NCBI RefSeq assembly: GCF_030272615.1 | Contig: NC_081413.1 | Span: 161,076,849-161,140,848, forward strand | DNA from: Cryptomeria japonica | Lineage: Eukaryota > Streptophyta > Pinopsida > Cupressales > Cupressaceae | Length of the DNA stretch: 64,000 bases | Direction of reading: 5' to 3' | In this document: piece after piece, positions 53,928 to 64,000 of the stretch | Position numbering within the stretch: the first letter of the stretch is position 1 | How the letters are laid out: the number at the start of each line of letters is the position of its first letter | The notes under the pieces: model-generated | What the model saw: the letters and a program-made list of their open reading frames with translations, nothing else | Told to the model about the DNA's origin: nothing | Databases searched by the model: none | Translations under genes and position numbers: made by a program

Positions 53928-56100
53928 TAGAATTCAATCTTTTGGCCTCAAATTTTTTATTTTATTATTTCTCAGCTTTCGTCCATACAAGCCTCTACAA
54001 AAGGTCATACGAGTATTTACCCAAAATCGTACGAGCTTCTGTCGAGTTATGTCTTTTATCATTTGGTTTAGCGAGAATACTCGTAAGAGTTTCTGCTCTA
54101 ATTCTATGTTTGGTTTTCTGGGTCTGTGGGAATACTCGTACGAGAAGGTATATATTGTTGTACAAATTTTTGTTTTCTCGTTTTAGAAACAATATACTAT
54201 TAGGGTTTTTTCGTGAATCAAATTTGGATTTTACTAACGCTAACCCTAGTCTACCTTCTATCTACCTAAGATTTTCACAGCCTAATCGGTTTCTTACATA
54301 ACACTTGTCAAAGAATTTATCAATCAAACATACTCCTATCAAAGAATCAAAAGAAAAATAACTACTAATGCATTGTTCTTGCAGGTTGCCTAAAGAGAAT
54401 TGACCAAACATCGTGTATTCTTTAAATTCATCTTTTAGGCACTTAAATTGCTATCTGGTTAATGAAAAAATCTGTCTTTTTTGTTTTTTAGAAAAAATCT
54501 AAGAGGTAGGAGAGTATGCTCTTGTCTGCACAAACAATCAGAAATACAGACCCTTGAGGCTTTTTCTAAATCTGAGATTTGTGTACCTTTAGCGAGCCTG
54601 TCACAGTGGGAAAAAGTAATCACCCTGTGAGAACGACCCAAGTGAGTATAGCTGGACCTGAGCATTCTAACTCATTAAAATTAATAGGCCTCTGGTGATT
54701 AAAGTCTCATGGGACAAGATTATTTGAGTTTTCTCTTTGAGATCTCTCATATCAAACATTTTGTAGGGCCTCACAGTCTCAATCATGTTTACGTGACTAC
54801 AACTTGTTTCGGTACCTTTTCGGGCTATAGGTCTCAATCATGCTTGCATGACTTCAAGGGGTAATTTCGAATGAAATTCCTGACTAAGAACTATAAGATT
54901 GAGGCTACCTGATTCACCTCCAAAAGGGGGATAATCTTTGTGCTAGAGAGATAGTAACTCTTCCAAGACACTTGCCATATCATGCCCCCATTAGCATTTG
55001 GAGTCAGCTAATACAACATTGAGAATCCATTGTGTGAAACTCAACAACCATATTCTGTTTAGCTATTGGGTGTGTACCTAAGTCTACAAGCAAAGGTTTT
55101 CTTCTCTAAGCCAAATTTCGTAGGGTTAGCATGTTGTGCTTGAAAGTCATTATACATCTTGCGTGTTTACTGTGTTTTCATCCCTAAAACTGAAAATGAA
55201 ATACTGAAAATGGAGAAAACAAATCAAAAACATCAACAACTCAGTGATCAAAACTATGTCCATGTCCAAAAACTGGTCTCTGTTAGTCATAAAAACTCTG
55301 TCTATCAGAATCTTGTCTCTGTCCAGTTCTCTATCATACGAGTCTGTTGAATTGTTGTTTGGCTACATATGTATTGTCGTACAAGTGTTCATTGATCCTA
55401 TTAGTTTTTCGTCTGACTCTATTAAAATTGTCATACGAGTCTGCAAAATTTTTCGTTTGGACCTTATCATACTGTCGTATGAATAACTATCATACTCAGA
55501 AGATTATCGTCTGGAGGCCACTAAACTGTCATGCGATTTTAGGAAGCAACTCGTATGACAAACTGTCTCTATCGTCTGGGAGCTATTAAATTGTCATCTG
55601 GGTCTGAAAACTCTATCGTATGAATTCCTGATTTTGTCAGTCCAGAAACTTGTCTGTCTACACATTTTTTTCTGAATAGTCAAACTTGCCTAATCAGTCT
55701 ACAGTGAGCATAAAATAGTTCATCATAATTTTGAGCATAAACAATCTCGATAGTGTACCCCTATCCTTGTGTTGCACGTTTTTGTTGATCATCTTTCAGC
55801 TAGTTCAATTAACTACTTATCAAACTTAAATCACTTAGACCATGTCTTATATAGGATAGATCGTTCCTGAAAATAGATCGAGTCTTAGTCACTTCTCTCA
55901 AATCAAACTAAGCTTCTTAGATCACATCTTATACAAGATAAATATTTCCTGAAACTAGACTGAATCTTATTTACTTCTCTCAATCACTAAATTAAATGAA
56001 CAACTAGCTTCAATTTGATCTTGACTTCTGCATCACATCTAGCTCTCGGTCATATCAGTCATAAATGCCTTTTCAAACTTGAAGTTCTTGCAAGCAAGCT
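53928..56100 (+). repeat. Gypsy2 long leader with TCATACGAG-type repeats
   Basis: About 2.2 kb, no recognised coding. Two blocks carry a dispersed motif TC[A/G]TA[C/T]GAG: 54005, 54027, 54078 and the perfect palindrome CTCGTACGAG at 54135-54144; then 55334, 55377, 55429, 55463, 55528, 55549 and 55615 at about 15-65 bp intervals, alternating with TCGTCTGGG-like words. Between the blocks (54400-55200) is non-repetitive text. Confidence 0.6.
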
Positions 56101-57800
56101 GACAAAGGTAAAGGACCATCCTTTTCATCAAAAAATAATCCATTCTTTGTAGAAGAGCCCGTCTCTAATAAACTTTCATCATCAGATTTACCAATTTTTG
56201 ATCAGCCCTTATCTCCCATCATGTCTGGAGAAAGGCAAGAAAGACAAGCTACTAAACATGATACTCATGATAGCCTTAGCACCCATGCTAATGAAAGTGA
56301 TTCCTCATCAAGCAATTCTAAAGGTTCTGAACCTACATAAGCTATGATAAATAGTTGTCTAAAGGATAAACATTTCCAAAAAATGATGAAGATCATCATG
56401 GCTAGAGAAAAGGAAGATTATTTTCTAGAGCTAGCAAAATAAGGTGCTAAACTTCCTATTGATTATAACATTGAAACCCTTATCACCAAAGAGGAAGAGA
56501 CACCTTTAGTGTTGGTAAACAAACAATTACAAGAGTTATAGACTGAAATCACAAAAATGAAAAACAAAGATAAATCATCAAAGCAATATTCTCTAGACAT
56601 GATATGCCCGTTTCCATTTGACAAAAACCTTTACATGCCTCCATTTCCTTCAAGAGTGGAGATTCCTAAGTTTGACAGATATGATGGTAATATAGATCCT
56701 CAAGACCATGCCAGAGAATTTTGTGCTTTATGTATGGAGTTCATGCATGAACAAACATATCCCATGTGCCTTTTCCCGAAGAGTTTAGGAGGACAAGATA
56801 TGGAATGATTTTCAAGCCTACCTATGGGAATCAAAACTTTTGAGGAATTCATCGAATTGTTTCTACAACAATACTCCTATAACATTCGTCATCCATTCAC
56901 TATGATTGAGCTTTGCAATACCAAACAAAAAACAAGAGAGACTTTTCTCACTTTTCTTCAATGTTGGAGAAAGATGTTCTCTAGATATTCATGATCTATT
57001 ATAGATTCTGAGAAGATGGATATCTTTGTCAATAACCCAATCCCTGAATTGAAATACAATATCCAAATGCAAGTGTACCCTTCATTCAACAAAATGTTAG
57101 ATAGTTCCCTCAGAATGAAAGATGTGCTTATAAAGAAAGGAGATATATCACTTTGGAAAGAAACACAACAAGGTTCTAGTTCCAAAGAAAAGAACAAATA
57201 GTGGAAATACGACAAAGATAACAATAGAAACGTTGTTAATGATGGAGTGGTAGACACTATTAAAACAAAACCAAAACCCACAATATTTAATCTGGCTAGC
57301 GACACACAAGCACTTAAAGCAGCTGAATCTGCAGTTGAAAATCCTCCAAAAAAATCAAAAGAGTGGTTTAAAGAGAAACCTTGGCTTTCAAAGCCTAAAC
57401 ATGATTTCACTCCTCTAGAAGAATTATATGAATCAACTTTTAAGACTTTATTGGAAAATGATCTGATAACATTGCCAGACAATTCTAGACCATATGATCC
57501 AGAAGTTAAACTCAAATGGTGGAGGGAAAACGAATAATGTGAATATCATCGAAACAAGGGTCATATAACAAACAATTGCATGCAACTCAAACATGAGATC
57601 CAAGACCTCATTGATGATGGCAAAATTATTGTTGGAAATCACATGATTAATGCTGATCACAAAGATTTTAAAGATCCCTTACCTACTTATGAACAAGGTG
57701 ATTCCTCAAAATCCAAGGGAGGTACCAAAGTCAATTACACCTACACTAACAATGATAATGTGATCAACATGATTGAATCTTCCCAATTTGAGTATTGAAA
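56101..57800 (+). pseudogene. Gypsy2 Gag
   Basis: The frame is open upstream of MSGERQERQATKHD (56221) from at least 56101 (GPSFSSKNNPFFVEEP). TAA codons interrupt at 56338, 56440 and 56538. Then come MICPFPFDKNLYMPPFPSR, VEIPKFDRYDGNIDPQDHAR (the capsid-like start typical of plant Tat-type gag), FIELFLQQYSYNIRHPFT and TRETFLTFLQCWRKM. A decayed knuckle reads CEYHRNKGHITNNCMQL (about 57539-57588), with C-x3-H then H-x4-C. The start codon is uncertain because of the frame upstream. Confidence 0.75.
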
Positions 57801-58530
57801 TGTGATCATAATAAAAAATAAACAAAATAAAGCACAAACTGCAAATGATGTGATCTGTGCTCAAAAGAAGGTTACTCTCCAAGGAGCTAGTTCCTTAACT
57901 CCTGATCAAACAACATCAAACCTACCAAATTCTTCAAACAAACAACCAGATACAATCATAGCTAAATCTAAACAACTAGTTTCATCATCCTCTCTTGGTT
58001 ATAGCATTGTCGAACAATTGAAAAGAATTAATGCTCAAATCTCCATTTTTGAACTGCTTAAGATCTCTTCTGCTCATAGAGAGATCCTGGACAAAGCTTT
58101 GCTCACTACTAATGTCCCCAAAGATTTAGATGTAGGTTGGTTTCAATCTATGGTGGGTCACTTGACTTTGCCTCATTACCTTACCTTCTTTGAAGAAGAT
58201 GACAACTCATTGAACCACCTGCATAACCAACATTACACATCAAAGCTATGATCCATAAACGCTGAGTCAAACGTGTTTTGATAGATGGAGGCACTGGGTT
58301 GAATATTTATACCTACAATCTACTGGCACAACTAGGATTTTATGAAAATGTCATTGATCCAACAAAGAAAATAACAATCAAAGCTTATGATGAAGAAGAA
58401 AGAACCTTTAAAGGTCTGGTGCTATTACCGATCAAGGTAGGACTTGTAGAAAGAGATGTTATTTTTTAGGTGCTTGACCTTCCTCTTTCATACATCTTAC
58501 TAGACAGGACATGAATTCATGAAATGAAAG
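57801..58530 (+). pseudogene. Gypsy2 protease region
   Basis: A Ser/Thr/Gln-rich linker (57840-58000) leads to SYSIVEQLKRINAQISIFEL-like text and EILDKALLTTNVPKD. The retropepsin-like domain starts near 58275: LIDGGTGLNIYTYNLLAQLGF-type text, with D-G-G in place of the usual D-S/T-G, a form I associate with plant Tat elements. Then ITIKAYDEEERTFKGLVLLP and a stop at 58467, followed by LPLSYILLDRT, the usual C-terminal ILLGRP/W region. Confidence 0.75.
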
Positions 58531-60715
58531 CAGTACCATCTACATATCATCAGTGCTTGAAATTTTCTTGTAATGGAGTTGAAGTCAGTATTCATGTTGA
58601 TACAAGCTATACCTATAATGCATTAACGCAAAGTGCTGATACTTTTGTTCCACATAACAGAGAAACTTCTACAATTGAAAGTTCAACAAATTTAATGAAA
58701 GATTTAGAAAAGAAATTGAAAATCACATATACTGGCATGGATGGATATAAAATAGAACCTATACTTTCACTAATGTCCCTTCCTCCATCACCAAGACAAT
58801 CTGGACAATCATCAGAGGCTATGAAGCCACAAATTTAAACTCCAAATGTCATTTATGATAGTATCTTTGTACACTCCTCTACTTCCCTTGCAGATGAAAT
58901 AGAAGAGGATGTTGTTCTCAAATAGATTTTCAAAGAAGATAGTAAAAACAAAGAAATACAACACTGTGAAATTTCCCTAGCACAATATGGTCCAGGCTAT
59001 AAGATGATTCACCACATGGGATATTTAGGTATCGGTCCTCTAGGAAAACATAAAGAAGGCATTGTTGAACCTATTCAGCTACAAAATAAGTCTACAAATA
59101 ATAAAGATGGACTTGGATACAATCTAAGAAAGTCATCAGACTAGAAACATACTTCTCATCATCAGTCTAAGTGGAGGAAAAAGATACTACCTTCAACATC
59201 ATAGGAAATCAATATTTAGCAAACTCAGGAAGAGTATGAAAGTGAACAAGAAGAATTGGAAGTCAAGAGAGAAGAAGCAGCTGGTAATCAAGTTCAAATT
59301 GTATAAAAAATAACACTACAAGGAGTAGAAATCTCAGAAGACATGTGAGAAGAAATCAAAGGAATTAAAGAGTTGTTTGCACCAATGAACATTCTGATCA
59401 CATACACAGGTAGAATACAAATAGATGATTTAGAAAATGACTTGAATGAGTATGAATGGGGTCCAAATCATCTCTCAGATACATCTACTATGAAATATCT
59501 TGAAGAATCTAGTGATATCATAGATAAAGCACAAGAGATAATACACTTGAAATTGCAAAAGGAAATAGAAGAAATCAGGCTAAAAATACAAGAAGACTAT
59601 GAACAACAACTGAAAGAAGAAAGAGCACAAGAAAATTATTCACCTACTCCCTCTAATGAGATAGAACAAATGAGGCATGGAACTACAAAATAAGAATTAG
59701 AGGCTACAGAAGCAGGATGATCATTAGTCCAGAGGAAGCTGAATGGAAAAGGCGACAGAGACTAATAGAGCCATTAGGGTTATGTCAACAAGTATGTCAA
59801 ATGCAAGTGATAAATGAACCAAATCATGAAGGAACTTGCAACATCAAAGATGTAGATATTGATACTATATATACGTTTACTAAATCACTTGAAGAAGAGT
59901 CAGAAACTTCATCTTATGACTCTGATCACTCTAACATAAGCTCTATTTATAACAATACCTATTTGACATCAAACTATGACTAGTCTGTCATGAATGTTGA
60001 GATTCTTCCCACTGACCCTGTTACTGTCAAACTATGATGTGTAGTCCAATCTGAAGTAGAGGATGATACTAGTGGTAGGTCTATTGGGTTAGGTCCCCTA
60101 AATATTAACGTGCACTTTGATAATTGTGTTGTAACTTTTCCTAGTCTCGAGATACTTACGCAAGGTAGTCTTCTGGAACTTTACTTATCAGTCCAAAGTT
60201 ATGATGATAAAACCATGAACTCCCTTGAACCTATTAAAACTTTATCCTTGGTACATCCTGAACTAATTGACTGTACTCTTCAAGACCAACCTTTGGATAT
60301 ACCTACCTTCACCAATGACTATACATTAGCTTGCTATCTTAATACAGTTGAACCAATTGACTCTTCCACCAGTGAACAAAGTGAGAACATGACAACAACA
60401 AGTGTCAAGTATCTTAGTCACAAAAATTAAAAAAATTAAAAAAGAGCTTTGATGGCGAAAACCACACTGTGGCGGTGTTAGAATAAAAAATAGTAAAAAT
60501 AAAGGACGTACCTAACGGTGAAAACCTTTCTGAGGCACCTAAAGGTGAGATACTTGACATTTTGCCTGATCACTTTCAAGAGCGATAATCAGTTCTAATT
60601 GAACCTACACAACCAGTAAATATTGGAATAGAAGAATCTCATCACACCATACATGTAGCTCAATCCTTGTCAGCTAAGAACTAAAAGAATTTGCTAATTT
60701 CTTCATGGAAAAGAA
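58531..60715 (+). pseudogene. Gypsy2 long spacer between protease and RT, with a G-patch-like motif
   Basis: At about 58983-59080 the translation reads YGPGYKMIHHMGYLGIGPLG then KHKEGIVEPI, which fits the G-patch pattern (aromatic-Gly start, hhx3-GYxxGxxLGxxxxGI). It is followed by an acidic, Glu/Lys-rich coiled-coil-like stretch (LQKEIEEIRLKIQEDYEQQL, near 59550-59620) and Asp/Glu-rich text. The role of the spacer is unknown. Many stops. 60421-60560 has A-rich noncoding text. Confidence 0.6.
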
Positions 60716-62035
60716 GATCAATTTTGCATGGACATATGCTGATATGTCAGGTCTAGATCCTGACCTCATAATGCATCATCTCTCTATCACTCCTGGATTT
60801 AAACCTGTTAAGCAAAAAATCTAAAAAATGCATCCTCATGTTGCATTACTTGTTAAAGCTAAGCTAGAAAAACTATTAAAAGTTGGATTCATCAGAGCAA
60901 TTGATTATGCCGAATGGATATCTAATATTGTACCTATTTCTAAACCCGACAAATCAATCTGTGTTTGTACTGATTTCAAAGATTTAAATAAAGCTTGTTC
61001 GAAGGATTATTTTCCACTACCCAACATAGAAATGATCGTGGACATGATTGCTGGCTATGAAATGTACTCTTTAATGGATGGTTTTACAAGATACAATCAG
61101 ATCAAAATTACACTTGAGGATCAAGAGAAAACAACATTCACCTATGCCTGGGGAACCTTTTGCTGGAATGTAATGCCCTTTGGTTTAAAGAATGTAGGTG
61201 ATACTTATCAAAGAGTCGTAACAATGATTTTTCATGACATGATGCACAAAAATAGGGAGGATTATATCGATGACACTCTAGTAAAGTCCATGAAAAGATC
61301 AAAACATCTATCAGAACTAGGTCCAATATTAGATAGAATGGAAAAATTCAAACTTAGATTATATCCTAAGAAATGTGCATTTGGAGTTACATCTGGTAAA
61401 CTCCTAGGATATATTCTTTTAGCGAAAGGAATTGAAGTGGATCTAGAAAAGGTTAAGGCGATTATGGAAATGCCACCTCCAAAGAATATCAGTCAAATGA
61501 GAAGTTTACGAGGAATCCTCCAATCAATAAGATGCTTTATTTCTTAGCTAGCAGATAAAGCTAAACCATTTATAAAGGCATTACGGAAATGAGTCAAATA
61601 CAACTGGGATGAAGATTGTGAACAACATCTAAAACAAATCAAGGAATATCTTTCTAATTCACCTATATTGATGCCACCAATTCAAGGTAAACCATTTATT
61701 CTATACATATCAACTACTGATACATCATTGGGGGCACTTCTGGCACAACAAGATGAGAATAAAAAGGAAAGAGCTATATATTATATCAACAGGACCTTGG
61801 TGTCCTATGAGATGAACTATACTATCATAGAAAAATCTTGTTTGGCATTAGTCTTTGCATCACAAAAATTAAGACACTACATGTTAGCACATTCTATTAA
61901 GCTGGTGGCTAAGATTGATCTGCTCAAATACCTTCTCAGCAAAGAAACACTTACAGGAAGATTGGCTAAATGGGTCATGGTTCTTACAGAATTTGATATT
62001 GAATCTATAGAATGCAAAGTTATCAAAGGATAGGT
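60716..62035 (+). pseudogene. Gypsy2 reverse transcriptase and first RNase H
   Basis: RT: FAWTYADMSGLDPDL-like start, then KLLKVGFIRAIDYAEWISNI, CTDFKDLNKACSKDYFPLP, MDGFTRYNQIKI (first Asp), NVMPFGLKNVGDTYQR, EDYIDDTLVKS (YIDD 61263-61274) and LGYILLAKGIEVD. A stop at 61546 follows. The normal gypsy RNase H reads FILYISTTDTSLGALLAQQ, AIYYINRTLVSYEMNY, IEKSCLALVFASQKLRHYML and TGRLAKWVMVLTEFDIE. In this domain the first Asp is not in its usual context, as is common in Tat-type elements where a second RNase H follows. Confidence 0.88.
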
Positions 62036-62069
62036 CATTGTAGATCAACTTGTTGATACTCCTCTTGAA

Positions 62070-62510
62070 GAAAATTAACCTTTGCACATAGAATTTACGG
62101 ATGAATCTATCATGCACCTTGCTCAGCAATCAAGGAAAATGTTCTTTGATGGGTCTTTCACTCAACATGGTTCTGGTGCTAGAATAATTTTTATTACTTC
62201 TAAAAAATATTCAATCCCAAAGGATTACAATATTCTCTTCCCTTGCACAAACAACATTATAGAATATGAAACTTTGGTAAATGGGATCAAGCTGGCTATC
62301 AATGGAAGTTTGTTGAATTGTACATCTATGGAGACTCTCAGCTGATCATCAACCAAATCAATGATATATATTAGACTAGAGATGATAAAATGATGCCTTA
62401 TAAGAGAATGGTTGATGACCTCAAGAAATAATTTACCTTTGTATCATTTCAACAGATTCTCAGATGAACAAATAGAGCAGCGAATTCTATGGCTACCTTG
62501 GCATCCATAC
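62070..62510 (+). pseudogene. Second RNase H of Gypsy2, after the first
   Basis: MFFDGSFTQHGSGARIIF (catalytic Asp), NNIIEYETLVNGIKLA (Glu), a frameshift near 62310, then LYIYGDSQLIINQIN (Asp) and RTNRAANSMATLASIP, where the final Asp of the usual A-D-x-L-A is Asn. This domain lies between RNase H and integrase, the arrangement described for plant Tat-lineage elements with two RNase H domains. Confidence 0.82.
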
Positions 62511-62759
62511 CATAGCTACAAGAATCTAACTTTCACTTTGAATTCCTAGTGGAAGAGTTACATTATCCTGCCTATGATTCTCCTGAGTCCCAGATGCTCT
62601 GTTCTATTATTGGACATGACTCATCTCTCTATAGCCACATTTACTCTTACTCGCATGACCAAATTATTCCTGCTAATCTTACCCGTAATGAGAAAAGGAA
62701 CCTAATCTAAAATGATTCACAGTATGTCATCATCGCTAATGATTTATTTAGGAGATGTT

Positions 62760-63885
62760 TGGATAGTACTTTTCTTAGGTGTCTATAAAATAAATATCCC
62801 AACACACATTATCTGAAGTCCATGAAGGTACTTGTGGATCTCATTCAAATGGTCTAACTTTAGCTTGAAAACTACTAAGGGTCGGCTACTACTGGCCAGA
62901 TATGGAGAAAGATGCTATAAAATTTGCAAAAACTTGTGAGAAGTGTCAACTACATGGGAATCTGATACTTTCTCCAGCAAGGGATCTAATACCTTTCATC
63001 ACACATTGGCCTTTTCAACAATGGGCATTTGACCTCATTGGCCAAATATATCCCACATCATCTAACATACACAAGTTTATTATAACTACCATTGAGTACT
63101 TCACTAAGTGGATAGAAGCGGTTTTTCTCATCAAAGCAACCAGTAACACAAGGAGCTCTATTCATCCTTAACTATATCATCTGCAAGTATGGAATACCTT
63201 CTTCCATTGTGACTGACAATGGAAGGTAGTTCAAAAATAAAGATCTAGATGAGCTCTGTGAAAAATTCAAAATCAAACAACACTGTTCATCCATATACTA
63301 CCCTCAAGGTAATGGACAAGTTGAAACATCTAACAAAAATTTGTTGACTATCTTACACAGAACAATAAACAAATCTGGAAAGGATTGGCATCTATAGCTC
63401 AATCCTGCACTATGAGCTTATACAACAAGTATTAGAACACCTACTAGGGCTACACCTTTTTCTTTGGTGTATGGGTCCAAAGCAGTCTTGCCTATTGAGG
63501 TAGAAATACCATCTTTGAGAGGTTCTTTGCAAGGTCTTGTTACTAATGAAGACTACAAAATATCTAGATTGCAAGAAGTCAAGTTGCTGGATGAACGTCG
63601 GCAAGTGGCGTTTGTTCATCCAAGAGCCTATCAAAAGAGAATGTCTAGAGGTTATAACAAGAAAGTTTGACAACGAGAATTTCAGGTTGGTGACCTTGTT
63701 TTGAGGGAAAATCCTAAAAATCAATAGTTTCGAGACAACAAAGGAAAGTTTGAACCCAACTGGCTAGGTCCCTACATCATTACTGCAGTCTTTGGCTCTG
63801 GTGCCTATCAACTCTCAACATCGAAAAGAGAATAACTCTATGAACCGATCAACACCGTCCACTTGAAGAATGTATTCACTTAGTA
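62760..63885 (+). pseudogene. Gypsy2 integrase
   Basis: Zinc region: H-E-G-T-C-G-S-H (about 62822-62845) and CEKCQLHGN (62937-62963). Core: PFQQWAFDLIGQIYP (first Asp), a shift near 63150, CKYGIPSSIVTDNG (second Asp), SSIYYPQGNGQVETSNKN (Glu). All three catalytic residues remain. Late core TPFSLVYGSKAVLPIEVEIP. The C-terminal part has QVGDLVLREN and a GPY/F module (WLGPYIITAVFGSGAYQL). Frame breaks and stops near 63171, 63226, 63397, 63668 and 63725. Confidence 0.87.
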
Positions 63886-64000
63886 TTCTCTTCTCTAGCA
63901 ACCTGTACAACTAAAATATCCCAAAAAATTCCTAAAAATCATAAAATGTCTTGAAAAAACCATAAAAATCATAAAATGTCTTGAAAAAAAGAAAAAAAGA
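63886..64000 (+). repeat. Gypsy2 downstream end in window: 30-bp tandem repeat
   Basis: ATCATAAAATGTCTTGAAAA is repeated with period 30 (about 63938 and 63968), followed by a purine-rich end. This is the region between integrase and the 3' LTR; a polypurine tract may be beginning here, but the LTR itself is outside the window. Confidence 0.6.

Noticed and set aside
53616-54301. Overlapping open frames of 91-145 codons near the Gypsy2 primer site
   Set aside because: They overlap the LTR end, the primer site and each other on both strands, with no domain; the region is an untranslated leader.

Overview
The window is plant nuclear DNA made almost entirely of nested, decayed retrotransposons. 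Ty1/copia, Ty3/gypsy and L1-type LINE copies sit inside one another, with solo LTRs between them. Large LTRs (1 to 3 kb or more), deep nesting, C-to-T type decay and one tiny host exon next to an apparently very long intron suggest a large-genome seed plant, most likely a conifer or other gymnosperm. That assignment is inference. No bacterial genes, rRNA, tRNA or CRISPR array were seen.

Layout. 1-2970: 3' part of a giant LTR (LTR-A) with an array of 43-nt hairpins. 2971-7022: Copia1, truncated at both ends. 7023-8954: two tandem 5' parts of the same giant LTR on the minus strand (LTR-B1, B2). 9765-21490: a four-level nest. An old copia fragment holds a 0.4-kb solo LTR and a 5'-truncated LINE (18-bp target-site duplication, TSD). 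The LINE holds complete Copia2 (12376-20678), and Copia2 holds a 2.3-kb solo LTR. 21491-24645: unassigned low-copy-looking DNA. 24646-24687: a 14-codon first exon of a quinone-oxidoreductase-like host gene, minus strand. 25030-27812: degenerate LINE with a solo LTR in it. 27813-29854: 5' end of Copia3. 29855-31136: 3' LTR and 3' internal end of a minus-strand gypsy element (Gypsy0). 31137-49646: complete minus-strand Gypsy1 (TSD GATAC), which contains a solo LTR of the Gypsy0 family in pol and, in its 5' LTR, Copia4, which itself contains a 1.6-kb solo LTR. 49652-64000: plus-strand Gypsy2, running off the window, with a young non-autonomous LTR element (Copia5) in its probable 5' LTR.

How it works. 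Every gag-pol here is broken by stops, frameshifts, insertions or lost catalytic residues, so none looks autonomous. Two gypsy lineages each carry a second RNase H-like domain, but in different places: before RT in Gypsy1 and after the normal RNase H in Gypsy2.

The most unusual signal is not a gene. Several unrelated elements carry short hairpins outside their coding regions, often in arrays: the U3 regions of the giant LTR, the Gypsy1 LTR and the 2.3-kb solo LTR, the segment between pol and the 3' LTR of Copia2, and single hairpins in other LTRs. In three places related copies differ in arm sequence yet keep the pairing, which points to selection on structure rather than on sequence alone.
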